From: Nipponacmea schrenckii
Lineage: Eukaryota > Mollusca > Gastropoda > Lottiidae
Length of the DNA: 64,000 bases
Reading direction: 5' to 3'
Assembly: GCA_030562195.1 (NCBI GenBank)
Contig: CM060199.1
Location: 28,850,338-28,914,337 of the forward strand
A model generated the notes under the pieces. It was not told the origin of the DNA. It saw only the letters and a program-made list of their open reading frames with translations, and did no database searches. A program made the translations under genes and the position numbers. Below, piece by piece: positions 26,291-37,329 of the stretch. The stretch's first letter is position 1; each line of letters opens with the position of its first letter.

Positions 26291-28039
26291 ATTATATTTT
26301 CACCTCCAAATTCATATGTTAATCTGATATCATGCCAATCATTACTCATTGTACTTAACAGATTCAGGATTTTCTCATCGGAATTTGATTAATTATTAAT
26401 GACTATCAATCTAAAATTATCCTACAGCAATTTAATAGTGCGTTCTACACTTGTTTTATTTCAATTGATATTTAAATAATTGATTGAATATTGATCTTGT
26501 TGTACCCCGGTGATATTGTGAAGATCACGGAGTGAAAATTTATGGGTTTTTAAATAATCAGTTAACACGATTGTGGATTTAAATTTGCCACTCTCGTGTT
26601 TGATGACTTTATATTATAAACCGATCATCATTATTTTAGTTCAGAAGTAATATGCAATATAACGCAAGAAGCAGAAACTTTCCTAATAAAAAAAGATGAT
26701 GTAAAATGTATAAAGACCGATTCTCCAGAATACTTACAATGGAATCAGGACCTAGATACTTAACAGAATATTCGTCTGGGGTAAAAAGTGGTTTTTCAGG
26801 TAAGGGGGTTCTAAATGATGGCTACATCACACACCACTCCCTCATTTTCATACATTTTGAAATATCTCGCTATCGTCTGTCTGGTTGAAGTGAACACGTT
26901 TGACGGATAAAAACCGTGTCTTAAAATGATGGTGAGACGGATTTGAATTAAGATAATATGCATACTAGAGAGAATCAGCTATGTCATATATAAAGCTAAC
27001 TTAGGGCCCATCAGAATGTAGTCTTATCCATAGCGTCAGATAGTAACTCTTACATCAAAGGAGTGACTGCTAGAACCCGCAATTGAAGTCAAGAGTAGAT
27101 TACATGGCTTTACTTACATGTTATATTATATTATAATAGTTGGTTGTGACAGTCGTTATAGATGTATATTCCAACTGCTATCTTCTATCAACGATCAACA
27201 TAAAATCTCATACACTAAATATGCCACACTTCCTCACGAGTATAACAGGTAAACACCTGTCCCAAGTATAAGGTAAATAATCAACACTCCATTAAAAGAC
27301 TGTTAAATATCGTTACACTGTTCTTAACCGTGTCAAACTATAATCCAATAATGAAACACATTCCAGCGACAAACCTTACAGCAGATAGCCTCGAGGCCTC
27401 ATGATTTACTCGTTCAGTCTATCTTACAACTGTTCAATACTTTCATTCCAACAATTGAAGACTTCAAATACTCGTATCGACTGAAATACTCAGCCTATAT
27501 TTTCTGCTTTTCTATTGAATATTTTATGCTAGACATTCATCGTGCTTACTAGAGTAGCGTCGGGGTTTGAATGGCCTATTGCACATTATTTAGAATTTCA
27601 TCATTGGGTGCCACGCGATGAAAACATAGAGAGTGTATTGGAATGGAGTATGATTAATTACTTCCAGTCATTAGCATTGTAGTGCTAATAACCTACAAGT
27701 GTGTAGGAGGCAATTCATAGTTTGACAGCTTTTTTTCAGTGGGTGAGCCTTTTTCATTTCGAAATGAAATTATTTTATATTTTATTACGACTGTTCTGTT
27801 TCGCCTGATGTTTTTTTAAAAATACAGGGTTAAATAAGAGACAAAAAAATATTGTTCATATTTGATAAATTAATTAATTTCCCACATGAAATTGTTATTA
27901 CATTAAATCGATTAATTCGATAATTGCTCTGTTTTGTATGATATTAAAAAAAAACAGGTTATATACGACAGAAAAATAGCTTGCAGGGCAAGGTTATATA
28001 CCTTAAATTTGAATAAAACTTGACAGTGCAATAATAATC
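26291..28039. other. Intergenic, no supported gene
   Basis: AT-rich sequence without recognised genes. The open frame 26706-26888 has no supporting feature. Confidence 0.4.
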
Positions 28040-28690
28040 ACTGGAATGAAATATTCAACCTTCAGTCATACAATTCTTTTCTGGGATGATAAAAGTACAA
28101 TTACTAAGTGTTTTATTTTCAATAGGGTTCATCCTTGGGTGATAATAAACAATTTCAGCAAGTTTCGTCAAAATTCACAAAGAATTGTGCCTTACGAACC
28201 AAAATTGAACGTGTTTCATAGAACAAGGGCAATACTTCATATTAAATATATTTCAGTATGTTTGATTTTTAATAGGGTTCATCCTTTGGTGATATCAAAC
28301 AATTCCAGCAAGTTCCATCAAAATAGGTCAATAACTATAATGCCCTCTAGAGTGTTTACGAGCTCAAAATTAATGCGGTTAAAAAAATTAATCCAATTTC
28401 CAAAAGTGTTCATTCTTGGTGAATACAAATACTCATTTCAAGTTTCATCAAAATCCATCAAGAATTATGCCTTATAGAGTGTTTGCTGGCTAAAATTGGA
28501 CGTGGTTTCAACATAGAGGTCATAATAAAGACCTCTATTGGTTTCAAGAATAAGGGCAATAACTCATACTAAATATTTTTCGATTTCGCTCATTTTCATT
28601 TTCATTCGAGCAATTGTGGACCAACACAACGGACATGGGTGACGGCAATACGCTCCACGTTTCATGTGGACGTATAAAAAGGGTAGACTT
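28040..28690. repeat. Dispersed repeat with ~140-bp monomers and degenerate hairpin-like end
   Basis: Three diverged monomers start at about 28126, 28276 and 28410 with ggttcatcctt and include agcaagtttc.tcaaaat and gaacaagggcaata. The right end (28613-28683: ttgtggaccaacacaacgga .. gacggcaatacg .. catgtggacgtataaaaa) resembles the hairpin end of the element at 57381-58715. The monomer phrase agtttcatcaaaat is close to the reverse complement of the tgaaact phrase of that element, which suggests a related element in opposite orientation. The 143-aa open frame across it is an artefact. Confidence 0.6.
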
Positions 28691-31352
28691 TACAAAGATG
28701 TTAATTTGTTATCATGCTGCTTGTTATACGCCCAGTTTATGTTATCAAACAAACCAACGATTAGTATTAGAAACCATCCATAAAGAATTAATCTGATATA
28801 CTTTTTGGAAGAATGAAGAAGATCGAATACACTGCCAAGGACCAAGATCAGATTTACAGTCTTCTGAATTACCAAACCAATTATCAAAATGTTTCAACTT
28901 CGGTGAAAGAGCACGTAAACTTTTAAACTAGAAACCTATCGCCATTCAAATTCCTGAAAATGAAAATATAGTCTTAATTCGATAATGAATTCTTGACTCA
29001 GTGTATAGTGGCCAAATGCAGACTGTTTACAATATATGATCAGGTTACACGTAGTAAAATAAAAGGTGGAACAGATTATTGGGAAAAGTAAGAAGCTTTT
29101 AATTCTGCAATTAATGCGTTGCCCTTACTAGTCAAATTGGTTGCAGCCCGATATACTGATCTATGAATTTGGTGAGATACTGGACAAAATTGATGGTTCG
29201 ATAGACGGTTATTTCCCTTGAAATAGATAAAACATGTCTTTTTAGCATGATAGAATGAACAAATTATAACGCTTATTTTAATTGTTACAAAAAAACAAAA
29301 TTAGTACTCAAAGTTGGCTCTGATAAAGACAAATTGATGTTGTAAAAGAAAAGTTGATGAATTTTCGACCATGAAGCTTGTGAAAAGTCGCTTTCTTATC
29401 CATGTGTGTCTGCGTTAAAAAAATTATATTGCGTCTCATCTATTCTTGAGAATGGTTCCACATGATTTTGGCCTGGCTTTCATATGACGAATTGGAAAGT
29501 TTTCAACGAGATTTCTGCAAAAAGGTTCTGAATTGGAGTCCAATTTTATTATGGCCATCAGAGTTCATTCCCCTATTCCAAATTCGGGAATGGCCAGACG
29601 GCTGTTGAAACAAATATTAATTATGGGCAGGAATTAAAAGATTTACGCCAACGTACGTTACTTGACAACAGTTGGTCGTGCTTCATTGCGTCAGCGGTTT
29701 ATTCGTATACAATTTGATATGGAAATATTAAGTAAATTCTATACCAGGTAGATATCACTTGGTGCGGAAGATAAATCGTCTTTCAAGTTTCAATGATATA
29801 CGCACGCGCCTGTGACACTTTAATCTGCATGTTTCTTGCATTAGCCGTAATACTAGATGTAGGAGCGGAGTTCCATGTCAGCCGTTAATTCGTATGCAAT
29901 TTAATAGGGAAATATCGACTTAGTGTTATACGAACCAGAAATTGCTCGGTACGGACGTTTTAATAACTTTCAATGATATACGCAACTCTTGAGCCATTTG
30001 AATTTTCGTGTGTTTCTTGTGGTATGTTATCTCATGGTAATATAAGACTTTTTTGTTCTAATTAAGTACATGTAGATTGGTGTTGGTATTGCAAACAAAA
30101 CTTGAAAGTTAATGAATGGTTTGGACGGGTATCGAAAATGCTTTGAAAGTAAAGCAGTCTGCATACTTAAGGTTTTAACATGTCTATGAACACGTATTTT
30201 TCAATTCGCGAATTGAATCTCAATATGAGCTGCCGAGGTAGTCTGAGCTTTTAAGAAACTGTCATTTTTGCTATATCACACTTTACCCCATATCACTGTA
30301 TTGTCGTCTATATATTAATCGTTCAGTGGTCGTCACTGTAGGGAAGGACACCAATAGATTAATAACATCCGTTCTAAATCAGGGTAAACCAATCAAAAGA
30401 TGTGTACTTATATTTCATTTCATTTGATCAAAAGTCAACCTCCCACGCTTATTGTAATCACCAAAAAAAAGCGGTAAACCATGAAAAAAAGACTGTGACG
30501 TTCTAGATAACTAGACCAATGTTATTGTGTATCTTATATCCTTAACTATCTTGTCGGTCCGTATGGCCATCCACCCGTTCATATTTCCATGCAAAATCTC
30601 TAGGTCTATAGTGTTTCATTAATTTTCATTAATCTAAATGAGAATTGGTACTAAAAACTAAAATATTTAAGGTCAAAATGGTCCCATATTAGTATATATT
30701 GCAATTATAATAAGGTATATTAAATTTTATGAATATATTTGCATATTTTCATTTGCATAAAATCTTATGAGAACGCAGTTAACTTTTTTTTTGTTGATGT
30801 TTGATCTTTTTTTTTATAGCGACAAAAATAAGTTGAAATCATTTCAGGCTATGATATAATTAACTATTAGCTATTCAGATAATCGAAGTGTATCCAAGTC
30901 AATATTCTATATTTAACGTATTTTTTAGAATGTTTCATATCATTTCAATAATCTAAAGAAAATTTCAAGCTATCTCTGTAATTGTATATTCAAGGATGAA
31001 TGATTTTCTTTGATGAAATTGAAAAATACGATGTTATCGGGGATCTAAAAATAAAGCGAACCCACTCAAATTCGGTGTAAAAAAGAAGGCTTCAGTTTGA
31101 TTGGTCTAATTACATTTTGACGTAAAATGACCTATATTCGTTCACACCTTTAATATCAGCAGTATTTTCATTTCCATTGGTTGGTATATTAAACTACCAA
31201 TAAAATTGATTGGTTTCGAACCCTTATATTATATTCCCGAACAGGATCTTAACACTATATATTCAATTGCAGCAATTGAATTAATTACAATTACTGTATA
31301 TCGACGCTGCAGCTTCATCCTTTTCCCCAGTTGATTTACACAAGAATTCACC
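28691..31352. other. Intergenic and upstream region of the FED-repeat gene; contains a partial duplication
   Basis: No gene recognised. A ~150-bp stretch at about 29690-29845 is repeated, diverged, at about 29872-30025; shared blocks are ttattcgtat.caattt and tttcaatgatatacgca. Just upstream of the next gene, 31253-31275 has a TATA-like tatatattc followed by caattgcagcaattg, a plausible core promoter for the ATG at 31353. Confidence 0.45.
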
Positions 31353-33174
31353 ATGTTACGTATAGGTATAATCGTCGTCTTGATGATTGTGCCAGGATGT
31401 CCAATGCCAGTTAAAGGTGAGATTTAAATTTATTGATATTCAATTATCTTATCTTATATTAACTTTATGGAAAAACCTCAAAGATGTCAAGAATATTTTT
31501 AACTGCATTAATATTACTTCAACAATACACATTGATATACAATGTACAATTTTAGATATAAAAATTATTGGTTCGATCCATTCCAGGGGAAAAGGCTTTT
31601 CTTGGGAATAGGCTAAGCTTTCTTTCTTCAAGGGCCACAATATGACCGTCCGGATAAACTGAATAAGATAGCTATACTGGTTTGTTAACTGCCGGAGAAG
31701 CATTGTCTTTATGTTTGAGGGTAGCGATTAAGTAAATCATCAAGTCAAGTCCCCTTACTATTAGGTACCTCATTAAGCAACAGGATTTTTCAAGATCATT
31801 ATTGGATCCATATTCATTTTTGTTATTTTAGAGTCTGAAGACACTACAATATTTGAGGATGATATTATAATAAAAGCAATACCAGAAACAACGAAACCAC
31901 CAGCTGCCATGAATGTATTTGAAGACCACGTTTTTTTACGCAAGAAACGGAAAGCAGAAAATCTCCCATCTTTAGCAGATAAATCATCTCATTATGGAGA
32001 CGAAACACATTGGTGGAAAAATCAGAAAACCTCTGTACAGCCGGTTTTCCCTAATAAAGTGGAAAACGTTTTTGAAGATCATTTTATCATGAACAGAAAA
32101 CCAGATCGGGAATCGACCGTTGCTGAGGACAACATTATGATGAAAACCGACTCGGATTCAAATGCTTTATCAATTTTTGAGGATAATGTTATGATGCGAC
32201 AAGGCAATATATTTGAAGATAATATAGCTATGAAGCAAGATGAACGAACCCAGAATGTGTTTGAGGACAACATCATCATGAAACAAAAACAGGAAGAGTT
32301 GGACCCCGATCCGGCTTCACCAACATCAATTCAAGTCAATTCGGTTTACGAGGATAACATTATGTTACGAAAAAGAGATGCTTCCCAAAATTTGGAATCT
32401 GCAGGTGTTATCCAGGATGATATAGCAATGCGGGAAGATGCAAGGCAAGATGTCTTTGAAGATCAAGTTATGTTGCAAAATCAACCTAATTCAGCATCTG
32501 AAAAAGTTTCATACGTGTTTGAGGATCACGTAATAATGCGTGAAGATGCCGAGACAACCACCATATCTGGGGACACACAGGATGCAACCAACCAAAAAAC
32601 TTCGGTCTTCGAAGATAACATAATGATGAGGAGTGATTCTGAAAAAAACGTTGATTCAATAAGCCAAAAAGATGTCATTGAAGATAATTTAGTAATGCGT
32701 GAAGGTGCTGCTGAAGATCAAGAAGCAAAAGCTTCTTTTGTTACTGAAGACCACGTAATGTTCCGCACATCAAATGGAAATACCGAGACTGAATTTGGAT
32801 CATCCGGTACAGCCGAGGAAAAGAACCAACAATCGTCGATAATTATTGAAGATCATTTGTTACGGAAACGAAGGGCAGCAAATCGTGATACAAAGGACTT
32901 GATCTTAGAAGATGCTAATGCTTCAAATGACAATAAACAGTCATCTGGATCTGCAGCTGTACATAAAAAGAACAATCATCAATCATTGATAATAATTGAC
33001 GATCATTTGATACGGAAACGAAGAGCAGAAAATCGTGATACAAAGGACTCGATCTTAGAAGACAACGTTATGCTTCAAAATGACAATACACAGTCAACTG
33101 GATCTGCAGCTGCACGTGAAAAAACTGATCATCAATCATTGATAATCATTGAAGATCATTTGATACGGAAATAG
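31353..33174 (+). CDS. Secreted FED-motif repeat protein, 2 exons, 468 aa
   Basis: Exon 1 (31353-31416) encodes a signal peptide, MLRIGIIVVLMIVPGCPMPV, and a phase-1 donor (gtgaga). It joins exon 2 (31832-33174) to complete a Glu codon. The mature protein is low in cysteine, rich in Asp/Glu, and built from about 19 copies of a nine-residue motif, [VI]-F-E-D-[NHQ]-[IV]-[MI]-[MIL]-[RK]. Examples are VFEDHVFLRKK, IFEDNVMMR, VYEDNIMLRKR and VFEDNIMMR, separated by variable acidic or polar linkers of about 8-30 residues. The last three long units (about 47 residues, ..IIIEDHLIRKRRAENRD..) are recent DNA-level duplications. Several motif copies end in dibasic or tetrabasic stretches (RKKRK, RKR, RKRR) that could be proprotein-convertase sites. 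I do not recognise a family. A shell-matrix or other extracellular disordered protein and a multi-peptide precursor are both compatible; neither is shown. Confidence 0.8.
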
Positions 33175-33330
33175 GGCGATTCGCAAAATCGTGATGCAAC
33201 GGGCTCAATCTTAGAAGACAGCGCTATGTTTCAAAATGGAAATACATAGTCAATTCTTCGATCTGCAGCTGCACCTGAGACAAGTTATCAGTAGTTATTG
33301 AAAATCATTTGATACGGTAATGAGAGGAAT
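33175..33330 (+). pseudogene. Decayed C-terminal repeats of the FED-motif gene
   Basis: Directly after the stop, the same repeat continues: ..caaaatcgtgatgcaacggg codes for QNRDATG, followed by SILEDSAMFQNGN, then stops, then a degraded VIENHLIR copy near 33296-33315. The sibling units read cggaaacgaag where this unit reads cggaaatag. A substitution plus rearrangement therefore converted RKRRAENRD into a stop, leaving about two motif copies untranslated. Confidence 0.75.
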
Positions 33331-33590
33331 CGCAAAACCTAATTGGCTAAACCTCCTCAAAGTTTTTCAAAAGCCAAAATCATGACGCGTTGGTATTTTT
33401 CTTAAGATGAGTGCAAAATATAAGTTGTATGTATTTATGTGACTGAACTGTTGAAAATCTCGCATTATCTGTGAGTAAACAACATGATAAATTAGGGGGG
33501 GGGGGGTGTTAAAACAAAATCATATACAAGAAATGTGTTACTTTTTTATGAACAACATAAATGATCTCTAGTTGTATTTTCCTGGTTGGA

Positions 33591-34287
33591 TTAAATATTC
33601 ATGTTGCTGGCTTTACTTGGTTTACATGTCACACTTGCGTTGTCACATATACTTCCTTTTGGACAACGACCTTGGACACTTCCTGTTAAAAAGGTGTGTC
33701 CACAATGATCACCAATTTCTGAAATTGAAAGAGTAATTTTCGATAGATAATTTAGCCAGAAAAATGTGACAATGAGTAGGTCTCTTTTGGTATATTAGAA
33801 GCGTGACTCAATAGTGCCATATTATGATCCAATCACGGGCACATTGAGACTTTTGTGTATTGCTTATGATAAAGACCATACATGACTGATGCCTCTGATT
33901 GATCTCAAATTTCATAGACTGGTCGTTAACTACTACCTACTAGATAGGAGCGACACTAACCTAAATGTCTTCAATGTAAGCGTTTAAAAAACAAAAATTA
34001 GAAAAGAATCACAAACACGAGACGAAATTATGGAATAAGCATATCGTCTTGTTTTTGTGATTTGTACCCTTCATTTCTAAATGTTGTTCAAGGCTTAAAT
34101 CAGAAAGGAACCTACTCAGATCTGGAACACAAACTGCACAACATCCACAATATCCTGCCCTGGGAACTATTTGACCGTTAGGGCATGACGAAGGGGCCGC
34201 ACAAAACATCCTCCAACATATATCAGGAGGGCAAGCTCCGTACACTACCGTTAAGGACACAAACAACAACAAAATCGAACCAGTCAT
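33591..34287 (-). CDS. Secreted cysteine-rich peptide A, 2 exons, 99 aa
   Basis: Exon 1 (34287-34116) encodes a signal peptide (MTGSILLLFVSLTVVYG) and a domain with spacing C-x4-C-x4-C-x5-C, ending in GYCGCCAVC. Its phase-1 donor (a|gtaggt) joins exon 2 (33718-33591), which adds KIGDHCGHTFLTG..CPKGSICDN..C and a stop. The GxCGCCxxC signature and ten or more cysteines resemble the small IGFBP-N / fungal-protease-inhibitor-like disulfide fold of invertebrate secreted proteins. That is a pattern-level match only, and no target can be named. Exon B and exon C upstream on the same strand can splice to the same exon 2. Confidence 0.82.
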
Positions 34288-34680
34288 CTTGTATTGTTTA
34301 GTGTTTCACTTTCAGATATTATCAAAGAGCTCAAGTGAGAATATCACATGTGGTTTACAATACCATCCTTATCTTAAAATATTATCTTAAAAATCTACCA
34401 ATTATTCAGTTTTAGAAATGATATCAATGAAATATGTTCCCCCTGTTCGAATATAAAGTTGCCTTGGGTTATTGTCAAATTCGAACGTTAACACTGTTTC
34501 TATATCAGTCCTTTCGAAATAGCCTGGGGAAACCAGGTTAAAACCTTAGCCCCTAGATCTCTAGGGAGAATCAAAATTTATTTAACACACTTTACTACCG
34601 GACTTTACTAACCTTAAACTTACAAATAGAAGAAACAAAGATTGAAAAATTCAGTTGCGTCATCCATTACACGTACTTAC

Positions 34681-34858
34681 TAAGGTTAGGAACACAAGCA
34701 GGACAGCATCCACAGAATCCTGCATTGGGTATAATAGTACCTCCTAAACATTGTCTGTCAACCACGCCGCAGAAAATTCTTAAACAGATGCTAGGATCAG
34801 GGCAATCACCAGCACCGACAAGCGCCAGAAGGGCAAAATAAATTAAAATTCGAATCAT
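34681..34858 (-). CDS. Cysteine-rich peptide exon 1, unit B
   Basis: 59 codons plus one base: signal peptide MIRILIYFALLALVGAG, then CPDPSICLRIFC..C, then GFCGCCPACVPNL, ending at a strong phase-1 donor (a|gtaagt). I chose the internal ATG at 34858 because it places the hydrophobic signal at the N-terminus; an upstream in-frame ATG at 34945 exists. No second exon of its own was found between 34680 and 34288, so the nearest compatible acceptor is that of peptide A's exon 2 at 33718. It is either an alternative first exon of one gene, or a duplicate that has lost its second exon. Confidence 0.75.
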
Positions 34859-35350
34859 GCTTATATATGTCCTTTTCCGTTTCGTTTCTTCTAAATACAG
34901 ACAATGATAGCTTAAGTCAGAATTTTGGAGTTGTTTTCTTATCAAAAGATATTCCAGCTTATCATTAAAGTCGCGGAGTTAAGACTTTGACTGAATAAAT
35001 TCTCTGAATTAGAGGGAATTAGCCTTGAGATGCAGCGAATATATTGCACATATTTAGCCTACATTTATATTTTTTTATATGATGGGTTAGTGACTTCGTG
35101 TGTGCTGAAATGGAAAAAGGATCTATTTGATCGGATTGGGCAATAAATTGAGGCCCAATGTCCTTAAAGTTATACACGTTACAGATCCCTCTTAAGGTGG
35201 AATTCTCAAATTGAGTAAACTCATGCCACCATCCCTGCAAATATACCCATTCCACACTACATGGCGTTGCACGTTTTTAGGGCATATGTCCAAAGTTACA
35301 TGGTGGTTCCCAACATTCAGCCCAAAAATACTTAGATACCAGGTACTTAC

Positions 35351-35525
35351 TAAGGTCTGGAACACAGGCAGGACAGCATCCACAATAACCGCCATTAGGT
35401 ATTATGGTACCACCAAGACACTTACTTTCTATAGGAGCACAGTCAATTAAAAAACAGATACTCGGATCTGGACAGTCAGCAATGATGAGCGTCAAGAAAG
35501 TAAAGAGCAATACAATACGAAACAT
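35351..35525 (-). CDS. Cysteine-rich peptide exon 1, unit C
   Basis: 58 codons plus one base: signal peptide MFRIVLLFTFLTLIIA, then CPDPSICFLIDC..C, then GYCGCCPACVPDL, with a phase-1 donor (a|gtaagt). It is closest to unit B (shared CPDPSIC, CLGGTIIPN and CGCCPACVP). No matching IGD-C-G-H type exon is visible between it and unit B, so it too would have to use the exon at 33718-33591. The start at 35525 is preferred over the in-frame 35552 because it begins the signal peptide. Confidence 0.75.
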
Positions 35526-36227
35526 GATGACAAACGTTATGACTTTTGGCAATAGCGTTGAGGATATTTACCAGTGATTTTCATATAAAACTATTGACAC
35601 GATCTAGATATAATATGATAGAATTTGCCGTTATACCAAAAGATAAGGGCTACGTTAAAGCTAGATGCATCACATTCATAATACAAATTTTACATAACGT
35701 CGTATACAAAAGTAAAACAATGGGCCCTCCTGTTGACATTGCCGTAATGACTGAATGGTAACTTCTAAACTTCGGCGCAGGAAGTACACTTGAAAATTTG
35801 GGAAAGTATTGTATTGTGGAGTCACCGGAGGTCTAAACTGCGAGCAGTCAGCTAATAATAAAAAGGGATTCTCCACCCAATTCCAAAGAGTGCTCAAGTA
35901 TACAAATAGACAAAACTAAATGCTGTTCGTGAGCTCGAAAAGAGCTCGTACACGTTATTCGTATCACACACAGAAGGAACTTAGGTCTTCAAATTCTCTA
36001 CACAAGCTCATCATGAGCATGTTACATGTGTAATCTCACATAAACTAAGTCCTATTTCTGAAATGTAATTTAAAAATGGATTTAGACATGGCTAAAGGCA
36101 TTATCAGACTACTATGTCGCTTTAAGTCAAGCACTTCTTATCAAATGTAAGTCATTTGTTCTTATCACACGAATCCTTTCAATTCTATTATTTTTTGAAG
36201 AGAATAGGCCTACTCGTATATTTTAAA

Positions 36228-37115
36228 ATGTTGATGGTTATTTTGTTATTTACTGCTGTGGCTTCGGCTGCCAACCTTCAATGTCCACCAGATATATGTT
36301 GGCGCACTCTGTGTGCTGCACCTAGTCCGTGTCATAATGGTCATATTGTGCAACACGCTGGATTCTGTGGTTGCTGTCCTGCGTGCATACCTACATTGAG
36401 TAAGTAGTCTAACCTTTAGTTGATCTGTTTCTGCACCACGGGTAAGAGTTGTATTGCCACAGAGTTTAAAATTGCCAAGCATATTTCAGTATAATCTTCG
36501 TCTTCTATGGAGCGTCCTTTCATCCTTATGAAAGTACATGTAGATTCTCCTTCTTGCAATATTTAGAGAAAACAAAAACAAGCAGTCTAGTCCGAAGCTT
36601 GCTGACTGAATAGGGGCAGCAAGTTTCGGATTAGTCATATCTCTACAAATAGGTATCAGAGGCTGGGAATAGTTTCGGACTACGTTCCGTCATGTTCCAT
36701 TAAACTTTTGTCCATCTGCTGTTTTAATTCGGTTCTTTTACTATCAATATTAAGGGGTATTGCAAAGAGGTTTTCTGAAATTGGTATGTGTATCGGGGAC
36801 ACTTATATCATCAATTTTAGCACCACAGTTTTCAATCAGACGTCTGTTTCTGCAATTTAACTGAACATAGTAAAGGAACAACGGAAATCTGATTGAAAAT
36901 TTCGCAAATTGGTGCTATCAGTAAACACATCAATTTTTTGTATCATCGCTATAGTTTTACAGTATTTTTTTTGTTCCAAAACTTTGTTTCACTTTCCAGA
37001 AATTGGTGATTTTTGTGGACATTCATTCCTATTGGGAAGTACAAAAAGTCAATGTCCTAAAGGAAGTGTTTGTGATACTAAAACCTCTCTTTGTACAGCA
37101 ATGGTGAATGTATAA
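36228..37115 (+). CDS. Secreted cysteine-rich peptide D, 2 exons, 95 aa
   Basis: Exon 1 (36228-36399) has a signal peptide (MLMVILLFTAVASA) and CPPDICWRTLC..C..GFCGCCPACIPTL. A phase-1 donor (a|gtaagt) joins exon 2 (37000-37115): KIGDFCGHSFLLG..CPKGSVCDTKTSLC, then stop. Most similar to peptide A (CPPDICWR, CAAPS, IGD.CGH.FL.GS), which it faces from the opposite strand with units B and C between. This indicates an inverted duplication of an A-type gene. AATAAA follows at 37139. The function is probably extracellular; inhibitor- or IGFBP-like binding is only inferred from the cysteine pattern. Confidence 0.85.
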
Positions 37116-37138
37116 AACTGATATGTCATTTTTCTTGA

Positions 37139-37144
37139 AATAAA
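37139..37144 (+). terminator. Polyadenylation signal of peptide D
   Basis: AATAAA lies 24 bp after the stop codon of the peptide D gene, in an AT-rich context. It is the only nearby canonical signal. Confidence 0.6.
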
Positions 37145-37329
37145 ACAATCATATTAACAGTGTTATTTTTTCAGTGATTACCCCTTGAATTTAATCGATC
37201 CTATTCTATATTTTAAGGCTTATATAATCATTGGCAGGCAAAATATATAATAAATATTGAACTTTTACAAAACAAATTTTTTCCCAAAACTTTAGGAATT
37301 ATTAGCTGACTAATGTTGAATTATTAGAG

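Noticed and set aside
28046..28477. 143-aa open frame
   Set aside because: It coincides with three diverged monomers of a dispersed repeat and has periodic phrases (IFNRVHP), no domain and no splice signals.
33494..33507. Poly-G tract
   Set aside because: A simple homopolymer downstream of the FED-repeat gene; a G-quadruplex would need several separated G runs, which are absent.
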